Assembly: GCA_958510825.1 (NCBI GenBank)
Contig: OY294044.1
Span: forward strand, 47,332,626 to 47,396,625
Length of the DNA: 64,000 bases
Direction of reading: 5' to 3'
From: Brachypterus glaber
Taxonomy: Eukaryota; Arthropoda; Insecta; Coleoptera; Kateretidae
Part shown: positions 35,140 to 46,641 of the stretch, in pieces
Numbering within the stretch: position 1 is the stretch's first letter
Layout: the number at the start of each line of letters is the position of its first letter
Notes under the pieces: generated by a model
What the model saw: only the letters and a program-made list of their open reading frames with translations
Told to the model about the DNA's origin: nothing
Database searches by the model: none
Program-made: the position numbers and the translations under genes

Positions 35140-36530
35140 AGATTTTACCGAGTCGTGACGTCAAATCCATAGCCGGGTACAACAAATTAATATTTTTATA
35201 AAAATGTTTTATTGGCTATCAAACTACTACATTTACAAAGAAAAGTATATAAATATTATGAAAATCCCCTAACGTTTTTATTTAAGTAAAAGAAATTTAA
35301 AAAAGCATAACAGATCCGAAAATTATGGTTTAGTTGGACTACTAAATAATCCAAATTTTATTTAATAGTATTTTAACATGGTGGCTGGGTATTACTTTTA
35401 TCAAGTTAAAAAAAAATCTGCCTGGCCAATCCTTTTATATTCGCAATAACAGCTCACGTGACGTTTATAACTTGTGAAAAATGTCTTTAAAAATTTCTTC
35501 GAAATTATTATTTTTACTCAAATCTTTTGTTTTTCATATTATAAATAAAAAAAAAAATAAAAAACAAAACTACACAACTAAAACATATAGTGTTTGTAGA
35601 AAAAACAAACTACCGACAAATTCTTTTTGTGTTTTATTCAATTTGTGAAGAGGTGACTGGAAGGTGAAATCTATTTAAACATGTACTCTGCAGAGATCTA
35701 AAAGCTCTTTCCGTACGCGTGCGACGAAATAAGTGAGATGTAAGATCAAGCGTGTACCATGTACGTTATTTTATTGGTTAGAATCACGCGTATGCGGAAA
35801 CAAGGTTTTTATTGCAAGTAACTTGACTTATTTCTTTTGACTTAGCAATGTGAATTAATTTCTTTTTTTTCTCTAACTTTTTCGTTTTTAATATACCTAT
35901 TGGGCCTAATCATTTGTCATTTGTCACCGTTCATTTCATTAGTTAAATCCATTAATAAAATGTTCGTAAAACCATTACTTACTACGGTTAAATCGTGGAT
36001 TGAAGATTATCCAGAACTAGAGTTCGATGGCAATAATTTACACTGCACATTTTGTAAAAAAGACTTAACCTGGAAAAGAAAAACTAATATTTTAAGACAT
36101 GTGAATACAAAAACCTATAAAGCAGATGAGGAGCAAGGACAATTTAATATTTAAAGTAAGTAAAAAAATACAAAATAAATTTTAATCACAACGTGACCTC
36201 GCACGTGACCTTTTATTGCGAATAAAAAATAATTGGACAGGCAGATTTTTTTTTTAACTTGGTAAAAGTAATACCCAGCCACCATGCCACAATACTATAA
36301 AATTAAATTTTGATTATTAAAGAGCCTAACTAAATCGTAATTTTCAGAATTGTTATTTGTATTAATTTTCTTTTACTTAAATAAAACGTTACGGGATTTA
36401 TATAATTTTCTTTGGAAATGTAGTAGTTTGTCAACATATTAAACATTTTTATAAAATTAATATGAATTTGTTAACTTATTGTACCCGGCTATACATTTTG
36501 ACGTCACGACTCGCTAAAATCCGATGTCTA
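35140..36530. mobile_element. Element with ~300-bp inverted repeats enclosing a BED-like ORF
   Basis: The left arm about 35145-35445 (GAGTCGTGACGTCAAA, ATGGTGGCTGGGTATTACTT) is inverted at about 36228-36528 (TTTTGACGTCACGACTC). A clean target duplication could not be defined. The host-like ORF inside suggests capture or a miniature hAT-type element. Confidence 0.75.
35960..36154 (+). CDS. Small BED-type zinc-finger ORF (64 aa)
   Basis: A Met at 35960 inside a slightly longer frame (from 35900) starts MFVKPLLTTVKSWI. The core is HCTFCKKDLTWKRKTNILRH followed by VNTKTYK. This C-x2-C...H pattern resembles the BED finger of hAT transposases and CGGBP1-like proteins, which bind DNA. The usual last ligand (KTH) is Tyr here (KTY), so zinc binding may be weakened. 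No catalytic domain follows; the stop is at 36152. Both flanks are the arms of an inverted-repeat element. It could be a remnant or an expressed short binder. Confidence 0.5.
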   Translation: MFVKPLLTTVKSWIEDYPELEFDGNNLHCTFCKKDLTWKRKTNILRHVNTKTYKADEEQGQFNI

Positions 36531-37895
36531 TAAATAAGGTTTCATACATTAGATATGTACTTGGCGGTTGTTTTCAAATAAGCTTACACCCCCCAAGAAA
36601 GAAGATAATGGACTCGTCCACTGCCCCTGTCAACAGGTGTGAATAAAACACAAAAATCAGTATGTAATTGAGCATGACAGCGAACCTAAGGGATCTCATT
36701 AGTATAATTTGTTTCGCGGACAGAAGCATTCTAAAATTACGTCGCGATCCACACAGGCGGAATTTTCTAAATTCATGGCCAAAACCTTTAATAAGCTCCA
36801 ATTTATACCAAAATTTGTATTTAGGGTTTTTTGGGGCTGCTAAATACAAATTTAACATTCAAATTAATTTTTACAAAATGGCGGATCCAATATGGCTGCC
36901 GCCTATATTAAAATTTGCAGATTTTTTACTAAAAACCATTGGGGTTTTTGAGGTCGTTGATTACGAATGTAGTGCTAATTTTAGTTTTTACAAAATGGCG
37001 GTTCCAATATGGCTGCCACCTATATCAAAATTTGCAGATGGTAAATATCGAGGTGGTGTAAGGGGGTAAAATGTGATAAAAATATTTTGTTTTTATTTTT
37101 TTTTTATTTTTTCTTTTCGTTTTTCAAAAAAAGGAATTTTTTTCGAAAAAAAAATTTTTTTTTTTATTTTTTTTCAAAAAAAAATTTTTAAATATTTTTT
37201 TAAATTTGTTTGGTTTTTCAATTTTTTTTATTAGTTTATTAATAAACCTAGACCTACAGGGGAAAGTATTATTTTGTTGGCAGTAGTATTTTTTTACTGC
37301 AAAAATACCTAAAACTAAATCTGCCTGTCTTAGTTAGACATTTTTTATGTTTGGGGAGGGAGGGGCGAGGGATATTAGCAGCAAATTCTTATTTTAATAA
37401 TTAGCAAACACATTAATCTTCTCAACCAAGTGTAAAAAGTTGCTTAATGCTGATTAATCTGAAACTTTTTGCCCAGTCGTAACACAAGTTTTAAAAAAAG
37501 CAACCAAATTTACAGACTAAAACTTATGACTTCCCCTTTTAAACTCAATAATCAAAAACAATAGTTTTTTGTAAAAAATAAATAGGTACATACCTACGGA
37601 ATTTAAATCCATTTTAAAAAACTGCTTAAAAAAAGCAACAACTTTGATATTTATATTAAAAAAACTTGATTTTTCGGGAAAAATAACGTTTTAAAATTAG
37701 TTTCTTGAAACCCGATTTTTGAACTAACATTTTCGGTTCATTTGTTTTGATAGAAAAACGACTTTGGCACCATCTATTGGTACAGTTCATAGAGAAGATA
37801 AAAAACGATAGAGGCAACTATTTGAAGCAATTTCGCTTTCGAGGGTTTTGGCCATGAATTTAGAAAATTCCCCCTGTGTGCGATCTTAAGAAAAT
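36531..37895. repeat. Inverted-repeat region with duplicated AAAATGGCGG block
   Basis: AATTTTCTAAATTCATGGCCAAAACC (about 36761) is inverted at about 37845-37876. Inside, TTTTTACAAAATGGCGGATCC and its near copy (about 36868 and 36988) form a 120-bp direct repeat. The 37040-37300 stretch is the reverse complement of the 8500/4600 dispersed repeat. ORFs here are shadows. Confidence 0.65.
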
Positions 37896-38029
37896 GCGTA
37901 CAACTAAATTAAACGTTTATTAATATTTTAAAGTGTCATGTGTATGTCACACATTTTAAACCATCTTTCACACATTTTAAACCATCTTCAAGGATAATTC
38001 GAAGATAAAACTATTTCAACAAGACAGCT

Positions 38030-38895
38030 CTCATTCCTAGGAATCTACCATAGACAAAATAAACAAATAGATTGATTTTTGACTGTCTGCGTATACTTCT
38101 GCGTCCCGACTAAATGCGTCCTCCATTTTAATTCCAATTGTCCAACATAAAGTAAAAAAATATATATTTTATGTTGGTAACACTGTGTTGCGTTAGATAG
38201 GAATATTTTCTTTGTTAGAGATTTGTCTTTTTATTTCACTTCAGTAGTCAGTAAAAGTTTCTTTTTGTAGTTGTTTTGTTGCAACAGTTTGTTATATATG
38301 TAAAAACTAAATCAATATGTTATACTACACAGATATTTATTTATTTTTACCAGTAATTTAAATATAAAAATATAATTCTTCGCACACACCTGTAACATAT
38401 TCGTGCAACAGGTTAACATAACCTAATTTATGTATGTTTTGAGTTTGTTTTCGAGGTTTTTCTGTTATTTTTTCTACGCGTTTGGTGTTTTGTGCTAGAA
38501 GGGTGAACATTTTATTTTATTATAGACTATATAATAGCGTTTTTGAACTTTTAAAGTCTTTCTGTGTTTTTTGTATATTTTATAGTGCTTTTTCAAAGAA
38601 CTAGTAAAGTCTTTGCAATGACGTGTTTTATAAAAAGTTGTAGAAACATAAAACGACTGCTACCTGCAGACAGCAGTATCATATTTTTTAGGTAAGTTTG
38701 ATTTTTTTTAATATAACATAAGAAAACATTAAAAAGTAAGGTTATGTCGTTTATTTATTTACATTTTACCAACTAATTTAAATTTCCCGGCAGATTTCTG
38801 TCGTAACTTCCGATCAAAATGGAGGACTCGTAAATTTGTATATAACTTTGAGATGACACCTCATCTATGTTCTTTGTCTATGGAATCTACAGAAA
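38030..38895. repeat. Weak inverted repeat around the THAP exon
   Basis: ATCTACCATAGACAAAATAA and CGTCCTCCATTTT at the left are inverted as AAAATGGAGGACTCG and TTTGTCTATGGAATCTAC at the right. It may be the ends of a transposon-derived unit. Confidence 0.45.
38618..38691 (+). CDS. First exon of a THAP-domain gene or relic
   Basis: ATG at 38618 codes MTCFIKSCRN, then IKRLLPADSSIIFF, and is followed directly by a strong donor GTAAGT (38692). C-x4-C followed by an aromatic SxxFF strand is how THAP zinc fingers begin, and their first intron often lies here. THAP domains are DNA-binding modules of host regulators and P-element transposases. The next THAP exon (FPxD...W) is not found nearby, so this is either partial or degenerate. 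Joining to 39551 would keep frame but would not restore the domain. Confidence 0.5.
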
Positions 38896-39309
38896 TCTTG
38901 GGTAAGTCTTTTTTTGATTATAATTGTCAATACATATCTAATATGCCAAAGACCCTATGCATTTTAGTCTATTATTATCGAAGATAGAAACTAGGCTAGT
39001 GGATGAAGGTGAAGTTCGCCGCAAGCGGCTTGTTTTCTAAACTTGTACTCGTGCGCTAAAAACGTATGTTATGAAACTAGTACTTTAATATACTATTTGA
39101 TGCAAAAAAACGTTGCAAACTTCAGCTTCATTAGAAGAGAGCGCGAATGATTCTTCCCCCTTTTGTTGGAGACTTTCTTTCATGCGGAGAACTATATCAC
39201 ACACAGTTTTTTTTATACTAAAGGCTGATTAGTTCCTCGAAGATATACTTTTTATGCTGTGCCTACGTTGACATTGTGGAACTGGTATTTTTTTTCTAGA
39301 AAGTTTTAC

Positions 39310-39470
39310 TAAAGGCTATGAAATAGTATATTATTTACCAAGTGAGAGAAGTTTAACATTTCTGACCTGCGTCAAATTGCGGGATGAGCGCGCTAGCTTG
39401 AATCCCGCAAGACGCGGTTTAAAATGTTAAATCTTCACTCACGTGGAAAATATAGTATTTTTTTCACTAC
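39310..39470. repeat. Imperfect palindrome with AATAGTAT ends
   Basis: AGTGAGAGAAGTTTAACATTT pairs with AAATGTTAAATCTTCACTCAC. The interior pairs TTGCGGGAT / ATCCCGCAA. Ends resemble 13395-13535. Confidence 0.65.
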
Positions 39471-39512
39471 CAGTACAATTAAAAAGCTACTTATTTATTT
39501 TACTAAAATTTA

Positions 39513-39755
39513 ATGAAAAAGCTACTTTCTTTAGTTAATTTCTCTTCAAGTTTTTCCCTCTTCAATGCAACTCTGCCTACTGATTTTAATGAACCGGAAA
39601 ACCCCACAGTACTCCACATCTTTGATACAAATTCACCTCATACAGAACACTTAGAAACTTTAACACAGAATAATTTAACAGTAAAAAAGAGAAATAAATA
39701 TACCAATAATATCACCTGCTCATATAAATATGTCTTGCCGAAATTGTACAATTAA
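39513..39755 (+). CDS. Unrecognised 80-codon ORF, possible 3' exon
   Basis: The product is Asn/Thr-rich (FNATLPTDFNEPENP, NKYTNNITCSYKY) and ends PKLYN-stop. AATAAA signals follow near 39811 and 39831. An acceptor-like TCTCTTCAAG at 39541-39550 would join in frame with the THAP exon at 38691. No domain was recognised. Confidence 0.3.
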   Translation: MKKLLSLVNFSSSFSLFNATLPTDFNEPENPTVLHIFDTNSPHTEHLETLTQNNLTVKKRNKYTNNITCSYKYVLPKLYN

Positions 39756-39859
39756 CTATAATTTTTATAAGTAGTTTTCAAAATTACTAATTACTTTTGT
39801 TAAATTTTGTTAATAAATATGTCATTTTAAAAAATAAACAATTTTATTTTAAGGTTATA

Positions 39860-40326
39860 TCAACAAAAGACCAGATTATTTGTGCTGCGCAAATTGCGCA
39901 AGGCTTGGAGCAAGGCATATGCAACATATAAAACATTGTCGTTTTACGAGTTGAATATCTAATATATAGGGGTTGTACCTCTAGTAATCTATGATCTTTA
40001 CGGTAATCTACGGGTTATATAATCTATGGTTGAATATGATGGACCAATGATTTTCACTTTTCGAAGTGTTTTTTTGTAAAATATGTTTTATAGGTACTAA
40101 TTTAGTTAATATTTTTTAATTTATCATGCAATAAATAAATTTGGTGCCTAAAGACACTTGTAAATACCAATGTGATTTAATAATTATGTGAAACGTCAGA
40201 TGCCAAAACAGCTGAATAAAAATTCATTATTAACCATGGTGCAATTTCATTATTTTTAGAACCTCTGACGTCATAGGTAGAGAAATAATATTTCCACCAA
40301 TAAACAGTAATAAAGATGTCCTTTAA
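39860..40326. other. Spacer before Transib, no gene seen
   Basis: No supported ORF or repeat. Confidence 0.4.
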
Positions 40327-40331
40327 GGCTG

Positions 40332-43207
40332 CACTAAGGAGTATTTAATGATTTTAGCTGGCCAAAATTCGAATTCTTAGAAGTGGCCGTACCCCCTTAA
40401 TTACCTACCCTTATTAATCCTCGATAATGGTCGCTTAATGAGCAATTAATGATTTGGTTATAAAAGCAGAATTTTGAACTATACAGGTTAGTTAAATATC
40501 TGATTTATAACTGTGTGGTTCATTTTATTCACGAACGATTTTAGTGGTGTTCTTTGAAGCTGTGTACTATTGTTTACAACAGAAGTTTTATAGTGTTATA
40601 CCATGGATGAATCTATGACAGGTATGTACATTATTTACTCTTACTACCGTTTTGAAATATTAATCACCACAGAAGTTATGTCCCATGAAACTTAGCATTT
40701 TTTTAACGAATTTTAAACTAAATTTTGACTTTAAAAGTGAAAAAGTTACAGTGCCTATTGAGACCCAGTTATTTTTTTGAGTTTTTCTGTGAGCTTATAC
40801 CACTAGCTATTTAAAAATCTTAATTTCACCTGCCCATTACTGCCACCTAAATTCCAATCATGTTCTAAATACATCAAGGTCCAAAGGTGGATTTTTCAAC
40901 TAAATTTCTTTTTTCTAGCTGGGTCATCAGGAATGCAAACAATCTCTCGTTTGGACTTCTACAACAGTATTCAGCAGCAGCAGGCTCCGAATTTCGACGA
41001 AAAAATGGACTTAGCCGATCAACATTTGTTATCAAGAAATCAATACACCGAAGAACTGAAACAAGTATACAAGCGTCAAATGTCGAGGTTGAAAGCTGCT
41101 CTTAGAAATATGTGGTCGTCTTCATCAAGAACTCATGAAAAATTTATTAAGAAGCACGGCACTTGGCTACAAGGGAGTTTCCAAATACCGATACCGGCCA
41201 CCCTATCCACTCCATCATCAGCAGGACGACCAAGAAAAAGTTTTGTCGATTCAAGTGAACGATCAAAGAGGAGAAAAACAGAACAGCTCAGGAAAGATGT
41301 GGAACCAGAAGCTATTGTTTTTGCAGCTGAAACTTGTTTAACAACAAGTGGCAAAAGAAGTGCTGCAACCGTCCTGAAAGATCTTCAATCATCTCCTAAA
41401 AGAGCGGGAAAGTATAAAAAAGCCTACCGCAGCAGCCTTGAACCTACAAAAAAATCATTGACACCGTTACAGGCTCTTTCAATATTTGCTGACGCAGGTC
41501 TAACAAAATCTCAATATGAAATCGTTCGTACAAGCGATAAGAAGAAATGGCCCTGCTACAGTATTTTGGCTAAAGAAAAAAAAACATGCTATCCTGATTC
41601 TGATTCGTTCACAGTCACAGAAAGTTTAGCTGAAGTAGTCTTACAAAGTCTGTTAAACCATACTGCCGAAAGATTGCTATTGTTTTTAGAAGAAGTTATC
41701 AAGACTTTAACGGAAAGTGAGCGTAAAAATATGAAACTATATACGAAATGGGGTTGTGATGGCTCCCAGCAGACACAGTTTAATCAAAAGTTTGAGGATG
41801 ACACTCATTCTGATGCCAGTATATTTCAATGCTCAATGGTTCCACTACAGCTAACTTGTGGAGTAAATAAAAAGGTTATCTGGCAAAACTCTACACCATC
41901 ATCTCCAAGGTTTTGCAGGCCAATTCGAATTAGGTTTATAAAAGAAACTGCTGATGTAATAGCTGAAGAAATTGCTTACATGGAAAACAAAATTGCAGAT
42001 CTAAAACCAACTAAACTTCAAGATATAGCAGTAGAACATGTAATGATGTTAACCATGGTGGATGGAAAAGTCTGTAACGCAGCAACCACCACTACATCGA
42101 CAATGCGATGTTATATTTGTGGAGCAACATCGAAGCAATTTAATGATTTGGACAGAGAATGTGTTGACAAGCAAAGCACCTACAAATTTGGACTGTCAAT
42201 TCTGCATGCTAGAATACGGTGTTTTGAAAGTCTCCTTTACCTATCATATAAATTGCCTTTGAAAAAATGGCAGAAAAAGCTAAATGAAGATGAGAAGAGA
42301 CTCATCTCAGATAGAAAGAAGAAAATTCAAGATGAATTCAAGAGCGAAATGGGCATTCTTGTCGACATACCTAAGGCTGGATTTGGGAACACCAATAACG
42401 GCAACACAAGCAGGAGATTCTTCAACGACCCGGAAACATCTGCAGCTATCACTGGAGTTGACGTAAGTTTGATTGCTAGAATAAAAATTATCCTACAAGT
42501 AATTTCCAGTGGCCACAAGATTGATGTAGAAAAGTTCAGACAGTATACTTTGGATACGGAAAAACTTTATGTTGAACTATACCCCTGGTGTCCAATGACT
42601 CCAACTCTGCATAAAGTTTTAGTACACGGTCCTGATATAGTAGAGAATGCGCTGTTGCCAATTGGACAATTGTCAGAAGAGGCTGCCGAAGCCAGAAACA
42701 AACATTTCCGGGAGTACAGACTTAGCTATGCTAGAAAATTTTCTAGAAAAGATTGTAACCAAGATATCATCAATAGGTTATTGTTAACATCCGACACTCT
42801 GTTGTCCAGCCTTGGGAAAAAGAAACACAAACTTACAAAGCCTTTTTCAAAAGAAGCTGTGGAAATGCTGCTTCCTGGAGAAGTCCAAGATTCCGACACT
42901 GAAAACAGTGAAAATGAAGAATATTCTGACAATGACGAAGTAGAATCTAATTAAATATCAAAATATATATATGTTATTTACCATAATAAAGTTTGAAAAA
43001 TAATATAATTTTTATTTCCTCAACTCCTATTGAATGAAAAAAATGTAATCCTTAAAGTACCCATCTTTCCCCTATATTGAACGCCATTGGCTTGGGTTTG
43101 TACAAAATGCATATATTTTACAATTTCTTGCCATATGGTAAGGTTTTCCGCCAATAAAAAGACATAAATAATTTTGGCCAGCTAAAATCGTCAAATACTC
43201 CTATGTG
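40332..43207 (+). mobile_element. Transib (RAG1-like) DNA transposon, apparently complete, 2876 bp
   Basis: Flanked by the 5-bp G+C-rich duplication GGCTG (40327-40331 and 43208-43212), as Transib elements produce. Termini: CACTAAGGAGTATTT at the left and CACATAGGAGTATTT at the right (read inward), with homology for about 38 bp through TTTTAGCTGGCCAAAATT. Each starts CAC and has CCAAAATT at positions 31-38, a heptamer/23-bp spacer/nonamer-like layout. It encodes one spliced transposase and an AATAAA at 42984. Confidence 0.93.
40603..42954 (+). CDS. Transib transposase (RAG1 core-like), two exons
   Basis: Exon 1 (40603-40621, MDESMT) joins exon 2 (40919-42954) over a 297-bp GT-AG intron (GTATGT...TTTTCTAG), giving 684 residues. 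Exon 2 alone is open from its first Met at 40933. RNase H-like catalytic residues by motif: D287 (GCDGSQQ), D388 (MVDGKVCNAATT) and E593 (GQLSEEAAEARNK, matching the RAG1 SEGNESGNK region). CYICG and LHKVLVHG supply the C-x2-C and H-x4-H ligands known from RAG1. The conserved PIRIRFIKET stretch is also present. The C-terminus is acidic. No stop or frameshift interrupts it, so it may be active. It cuts and pastes its own element in the nucleus. Confidence 0.93.
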
Positions 43208-43212
43208 GGCTG

Positions 43213-43670
43213 GTGGTGAAAAAAATATTTTATTTTTATATGGGCCCCTCATTGAGTTTAAATGAAACCCATCAAATTGGATATAACTATATATAGGTAC
43301 CTATATACTTGCTAGTGTGTTATTTTGATTATAATAAAACCAATATTAATTTGAAAATTAGAAATTTTAGACAAAATGGAATGTCTTTGTTTTATCAAAG
43401 TAAGGATATTACCTTTGTCCAACAGGAATTTATTATTTAATAGGGACAAAACTCCTGCATAAAGTCTGATTAAATTTTCTTTCGAGAAAATGGAATTTTC
43501 TTTTTGCAATGCTCGACTTTAAAGGTTCTTTATTTTAATGTTTAGACAATAAGTGGGATTTTTACTTGTTTTACTGTTTATTCCAACTACTTACAACACA
43601 ATATGTCTTTTGTGCTTCGTAAATAAATTATAACCAAAGGGCGATTCCAAGAAAAGTTTGGATTTAAATT
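43213..43670. other. Spacer, no gene seen
   Basis: The minus-strand 65-codon ORF at 43312-43509 has no domain or splice support. Confidence 0.4.
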
Positions 43671-43885
43671 TTGGCTAAAAATACAATGTTAGAGAACGCA
43701 TCTCGATCTCTGTTGAAGTTCCTATATGTGAACGATATAAGGGTGAAGGGGTAAAAGGGCTCTTAAGATATTGTATTTTGAGTTTATTTCCACTAAAAAA
43801 ATTAACCATTTTCCTTTAATTAACAACTAACAATTTGAGAGGAATAGAAAAGAAGGCATGTCCAATTAGTTAGTTTTTGAACGGG

Positions 43886-43944
43886 CATCTCGGTAGCACC
43901 AGGCCGGAAACCGTGGGGATTCTGGTTCGAATCCAGACTGAGAG
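43886..43944 (+). pseudogene. Truncated tRNA-like copy (D arm deleted)
   Basis: The upstream partner of 44265-44336. It lacks the 14 bases TCAGTTGGTAGAGC but keeps the canonical T loop TTCGAAT. Confidence 0.65.
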
Positions 43945-44264
43945 CTGACTTTTTTCTTATTTTCTCTTCTGTCCGATATGCCACTAATATTTTCTTTCAT
44001 AATTTATTACGGATATCAAAAATACTTCTTATATATTTCTAATAATTTGGCTAAAAATACAATGTTAGAGACCACATCTCGATCTCTGTTGAAGTTCCTA
44101 TATGTGAACGATACAAGGGTGAAGGGGTAAAAGGGCTCTTAAGACATTGAATATTGAGTTTATTCCCACTAACAAAATTAACCATCTTTCCTTTAATTAA
44201 CAACTAACAAATTTGAGAGGAATAGAAAAGAAGGCATGTCCAATTAGTTAGTTTTTGAACGAGC

Positions 44265-44336
44265 GTCTCGGTAGCTCAGTTGGTAGAGCACCAGGCCGGA
44301 AACCGTGGGGATTCTGGTTTGAATCCAGGCTGAGAC
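44265..44336 (+). tRNA. tRNA-like sequence (possible pseudogene or SINE head), 72 nt
   Basis: GTCTCGG (44265) pairs with CTGAGAC (44330). The D arm GCTCAGTTGGTAGAGC contains a good A box (TAGCTCAGTTGG). The T arm TCTGG-TTTGAAT-CCAGG is a B box with C-to-T in the loop. The anticodon stem pairs only if one G is bulged (CCAGG / CC-G-TGG), with loop CCGGAAA lacking U33. A T run follows at 44342. The anticodon would be GGA (Ser), but there is no long variable arm, so I doubt it is a working tRNA. Confidence 0.5.
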
Positions 44337-44395
44337 CTGCCTTTTTTTCTAATTTTCTCTTCTGTCCGATATGTCACTAATATTTTCTTTCACAT

Positions 44396-45071
44396 TTTAA
44401 ATTTTACATCTTTTAACTAAAGCATTTTAGTAAAGAGCTGCAGTTGTTAAAAAATAATAAAAGTCAATAGTAAGTTAAGTAGCTTAAGTCGATTTTTGGA
44501 CGAAAAAAATATAATAAGGGTAGGGGGAAAAAAATATTTGGTTGAAAAGTCCAAAAGTATAAGTATATTGGGTTTATGACGTTAGATAAACGTTGTTTTA
44601 CTAAATAGATCCCTAACGATACAGACAAAACATTCTCCTAACGTTAGGTAAAGTGGTGTTAACGTAAATTTCTATAAGGGAAGTCCCTTGCTTAAGAAAA
44701 ATAATCACTATAGTCAATATAATTGCATTTCAGAAAGTTCAATATCATAAAATGAAATGTTGTTTATTTCCTCTAAAGGAAAGCTTAATCATAAATGGTA
44801 TTATGCAGGAGAGTTTCAATCATGACGTTTTCCCGGTAAAATGCATTACCAATCCTAAAAATTTTGATGTTTAATTTGAAAAGGGACTCTATGGTGATAT
44901 AATGATGTTTAATTTTCTTATTAGGTTGGAAATATACTATTATTTATAAAGAAATTCAATCTGCGTAGCGAAAGAATTTTTGAAAACCGATATTACATTC
45001 AAAAGTTAACTTATAATTATAAGGTTTACATACCATAAGACAAAAAGATGGACAGACAGATAGACATTTTT
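44396..45071. other. A+T-rich spacer, no gene seen
   Basis: No ORF or repeat structure is supported. Confidence 0.4.
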
Positions 45072-45240
45072 TTACTCTTTACACTTACCACCTCTAACTA
45101 GAATAGTTGTGCTCTTTTCCACACCACCCAGGAGGTAAAGCACTAGGTGCGTTACGGTTAACGTGCCTTTCCCCAGTGAGAAAACCTCAGTTCCCCTCTG
45201 AGGATCCCTCAGTAGGCCTATACACGTGGAGTATAATCTC

Positions 45241-45660
45241 GTCAGGCGACAATTTAACATACACTATATATACCTAACCCTTGTATGACAACTGCCCACT
45301 TTGTAAGTTTGGTCTCACCGATGTCAGGGTTGGTACTACTCTCTCTTTCGAGATACCTGGCGTGTATGGGAAAAAGTCGACCATCCAGAGAGAACACCTC
45401 AAATGTCCGTCTGTCCCCTTGAGGGAATTTTTGCGGATATTGACAACCTGTGCGTATAACCCTACCTATCCATTCCCCCTTGAGGGAATTTTTGCTGATA
45501 TTGACTACCTGTTCGTGTGACCCTGCCTATCCATTCCCCCTTAAGGGAATTGGTGCGGATTTTGGCTATTTAACTATATACTAAATTGACCTAGGGGAAA
45601 CTATGCCAACAACCCGGGTTCGTTTCCCGGGTGGGGGAAAATGGCTTGGCTTGAATGGAA
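45241..45660 (+). repeat. SINE-like dispersed repeat with ~60-66 bp tandem units
   Basis: 45250-45395 (ACAACTGCCCACTTTGTAAG, AAAAGTCGACCATCCAGAGA) matches 61630-61770. CCCCTTGAGGGAATTTTTGC repeats at about 45417, 45477 and 45538 (diverged). It ends with ACCCGGGTTCGTTTCCCGGG, a hairpin resembling a Pol III B box. No A box was found. Confidence 0.6.
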
Positions 45661-46425
45661 AGAAAAAACCTTAACCTTAAAAAAACTTACTGGTACTAGC
45701 TGTCAATTTTACCTTAAGGAACCTTACAAGTTCTGATTACACTGTCTGTAAAAGTTGTCCTTCAAAGACCTAAAAAATAAAATAACACATTATACATAAA
45801 AATTAAGACTTTAATTAAATCCTTCTTTCTGATATATCTGAAATAAATAATATTTACATATTAGTATTAGTATTAGTCTACCCCAGGTTATTCTACACGC
45901 CCCATGCTACCTTAAAAAACATATTATGTTATTATATTAAGGATATTATCCTTAATGTTTATAGGCCTATAAACTTCCAAAAACCTACAGTTAATATACC
46001 TAGCGTATTTTTGCATAAAACAATATGTAACTATCCTATAATTTTAATCTGATTGTAGATTAAAATTGTATTTGTACCTGTAAAAAAAATAAATACCTGA
46101 AAAACATATAACCAACGAAAATATCCTATAAAACATATAAAAAAATACATAAAATAATATTATAAATAAAAACACTTATATCATGAAAAAAATATACATA
46201 AATATAACCAAAATTATTATAAACAATATCCTTAACAATTAAAAATATTAAACTTTCAAATAAAAACTAATATTACATTGTAATGTAATTACCTGAAAAA
46301 AATAAATAAATGTTCAGAATATTTATCCTAAGAACACTTTTTTTTTCAAAAAATACCTAATGCACAATATAGGCTATATATTATATAGCATTATCTGAAA
46401 AAAAGAAAATAATAAAACCAACATA
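45661..46425. other. Very A+T-rich spacer, no gene seen
   Basis: Nothing supportable. Confidence 0.4.
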
Positions 46426-46641
46426 AGGTGACTTCTGACGGGGTAGGATGACTTCGGACACTTTTTCTCAAAATCTTCTGAACCAAAGCACGTGTGCAAA
46501 AGTTGTGGGGTTGTGTGCTCAAGTTGTGGGGTTCATTTCCACAACTTTTACACACAAACGCACAACTTTTACACACGTGCTTTGGTTCAGAAGATTTTGC
46601 GAAAAAATGTCCGAAGTCACCTACTCCGTCCGAAGTCACCT
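46426..46641. mobile_element. Palindromic MITE (AGGTGACTTCGGAC ends)
   Basis: AGGTGACTTCTGACG at the left and CCGTCCGAAGTCACCT at the right. Pairing continues through AAAATCTTCTGAACCAAAGC to a central AAAAGTTGTG / CACAACTTTT. The overlapping ORFs on both strands are mirror images. Confidence 0.88.

Larger units (their letters stand above)
43671..44395 (+). repeat. 376-bp tandem duplication carrying tRNA-like sequences
   Basis: TTGGCTAAAAATACAATGTT starts at 43671 and 44047. The two copies agree closely across the whole unit, including the flanks of the tRNA-like part and a T-rich tail. Confidence 0.92.

Noticed and set aside
44265..44336. Functional tRNA-Ser(GGA)
   Set aside because: No long variable arm, bulged anticodon stem and no U33; kept only as tRNA-like.
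45072..45520. Small ORFs on both strands around 45.1-45.5 kb
   Set aside because: They cover a dispersed repeat also present at 61.6 kb; frames are not conserved between the two copies.
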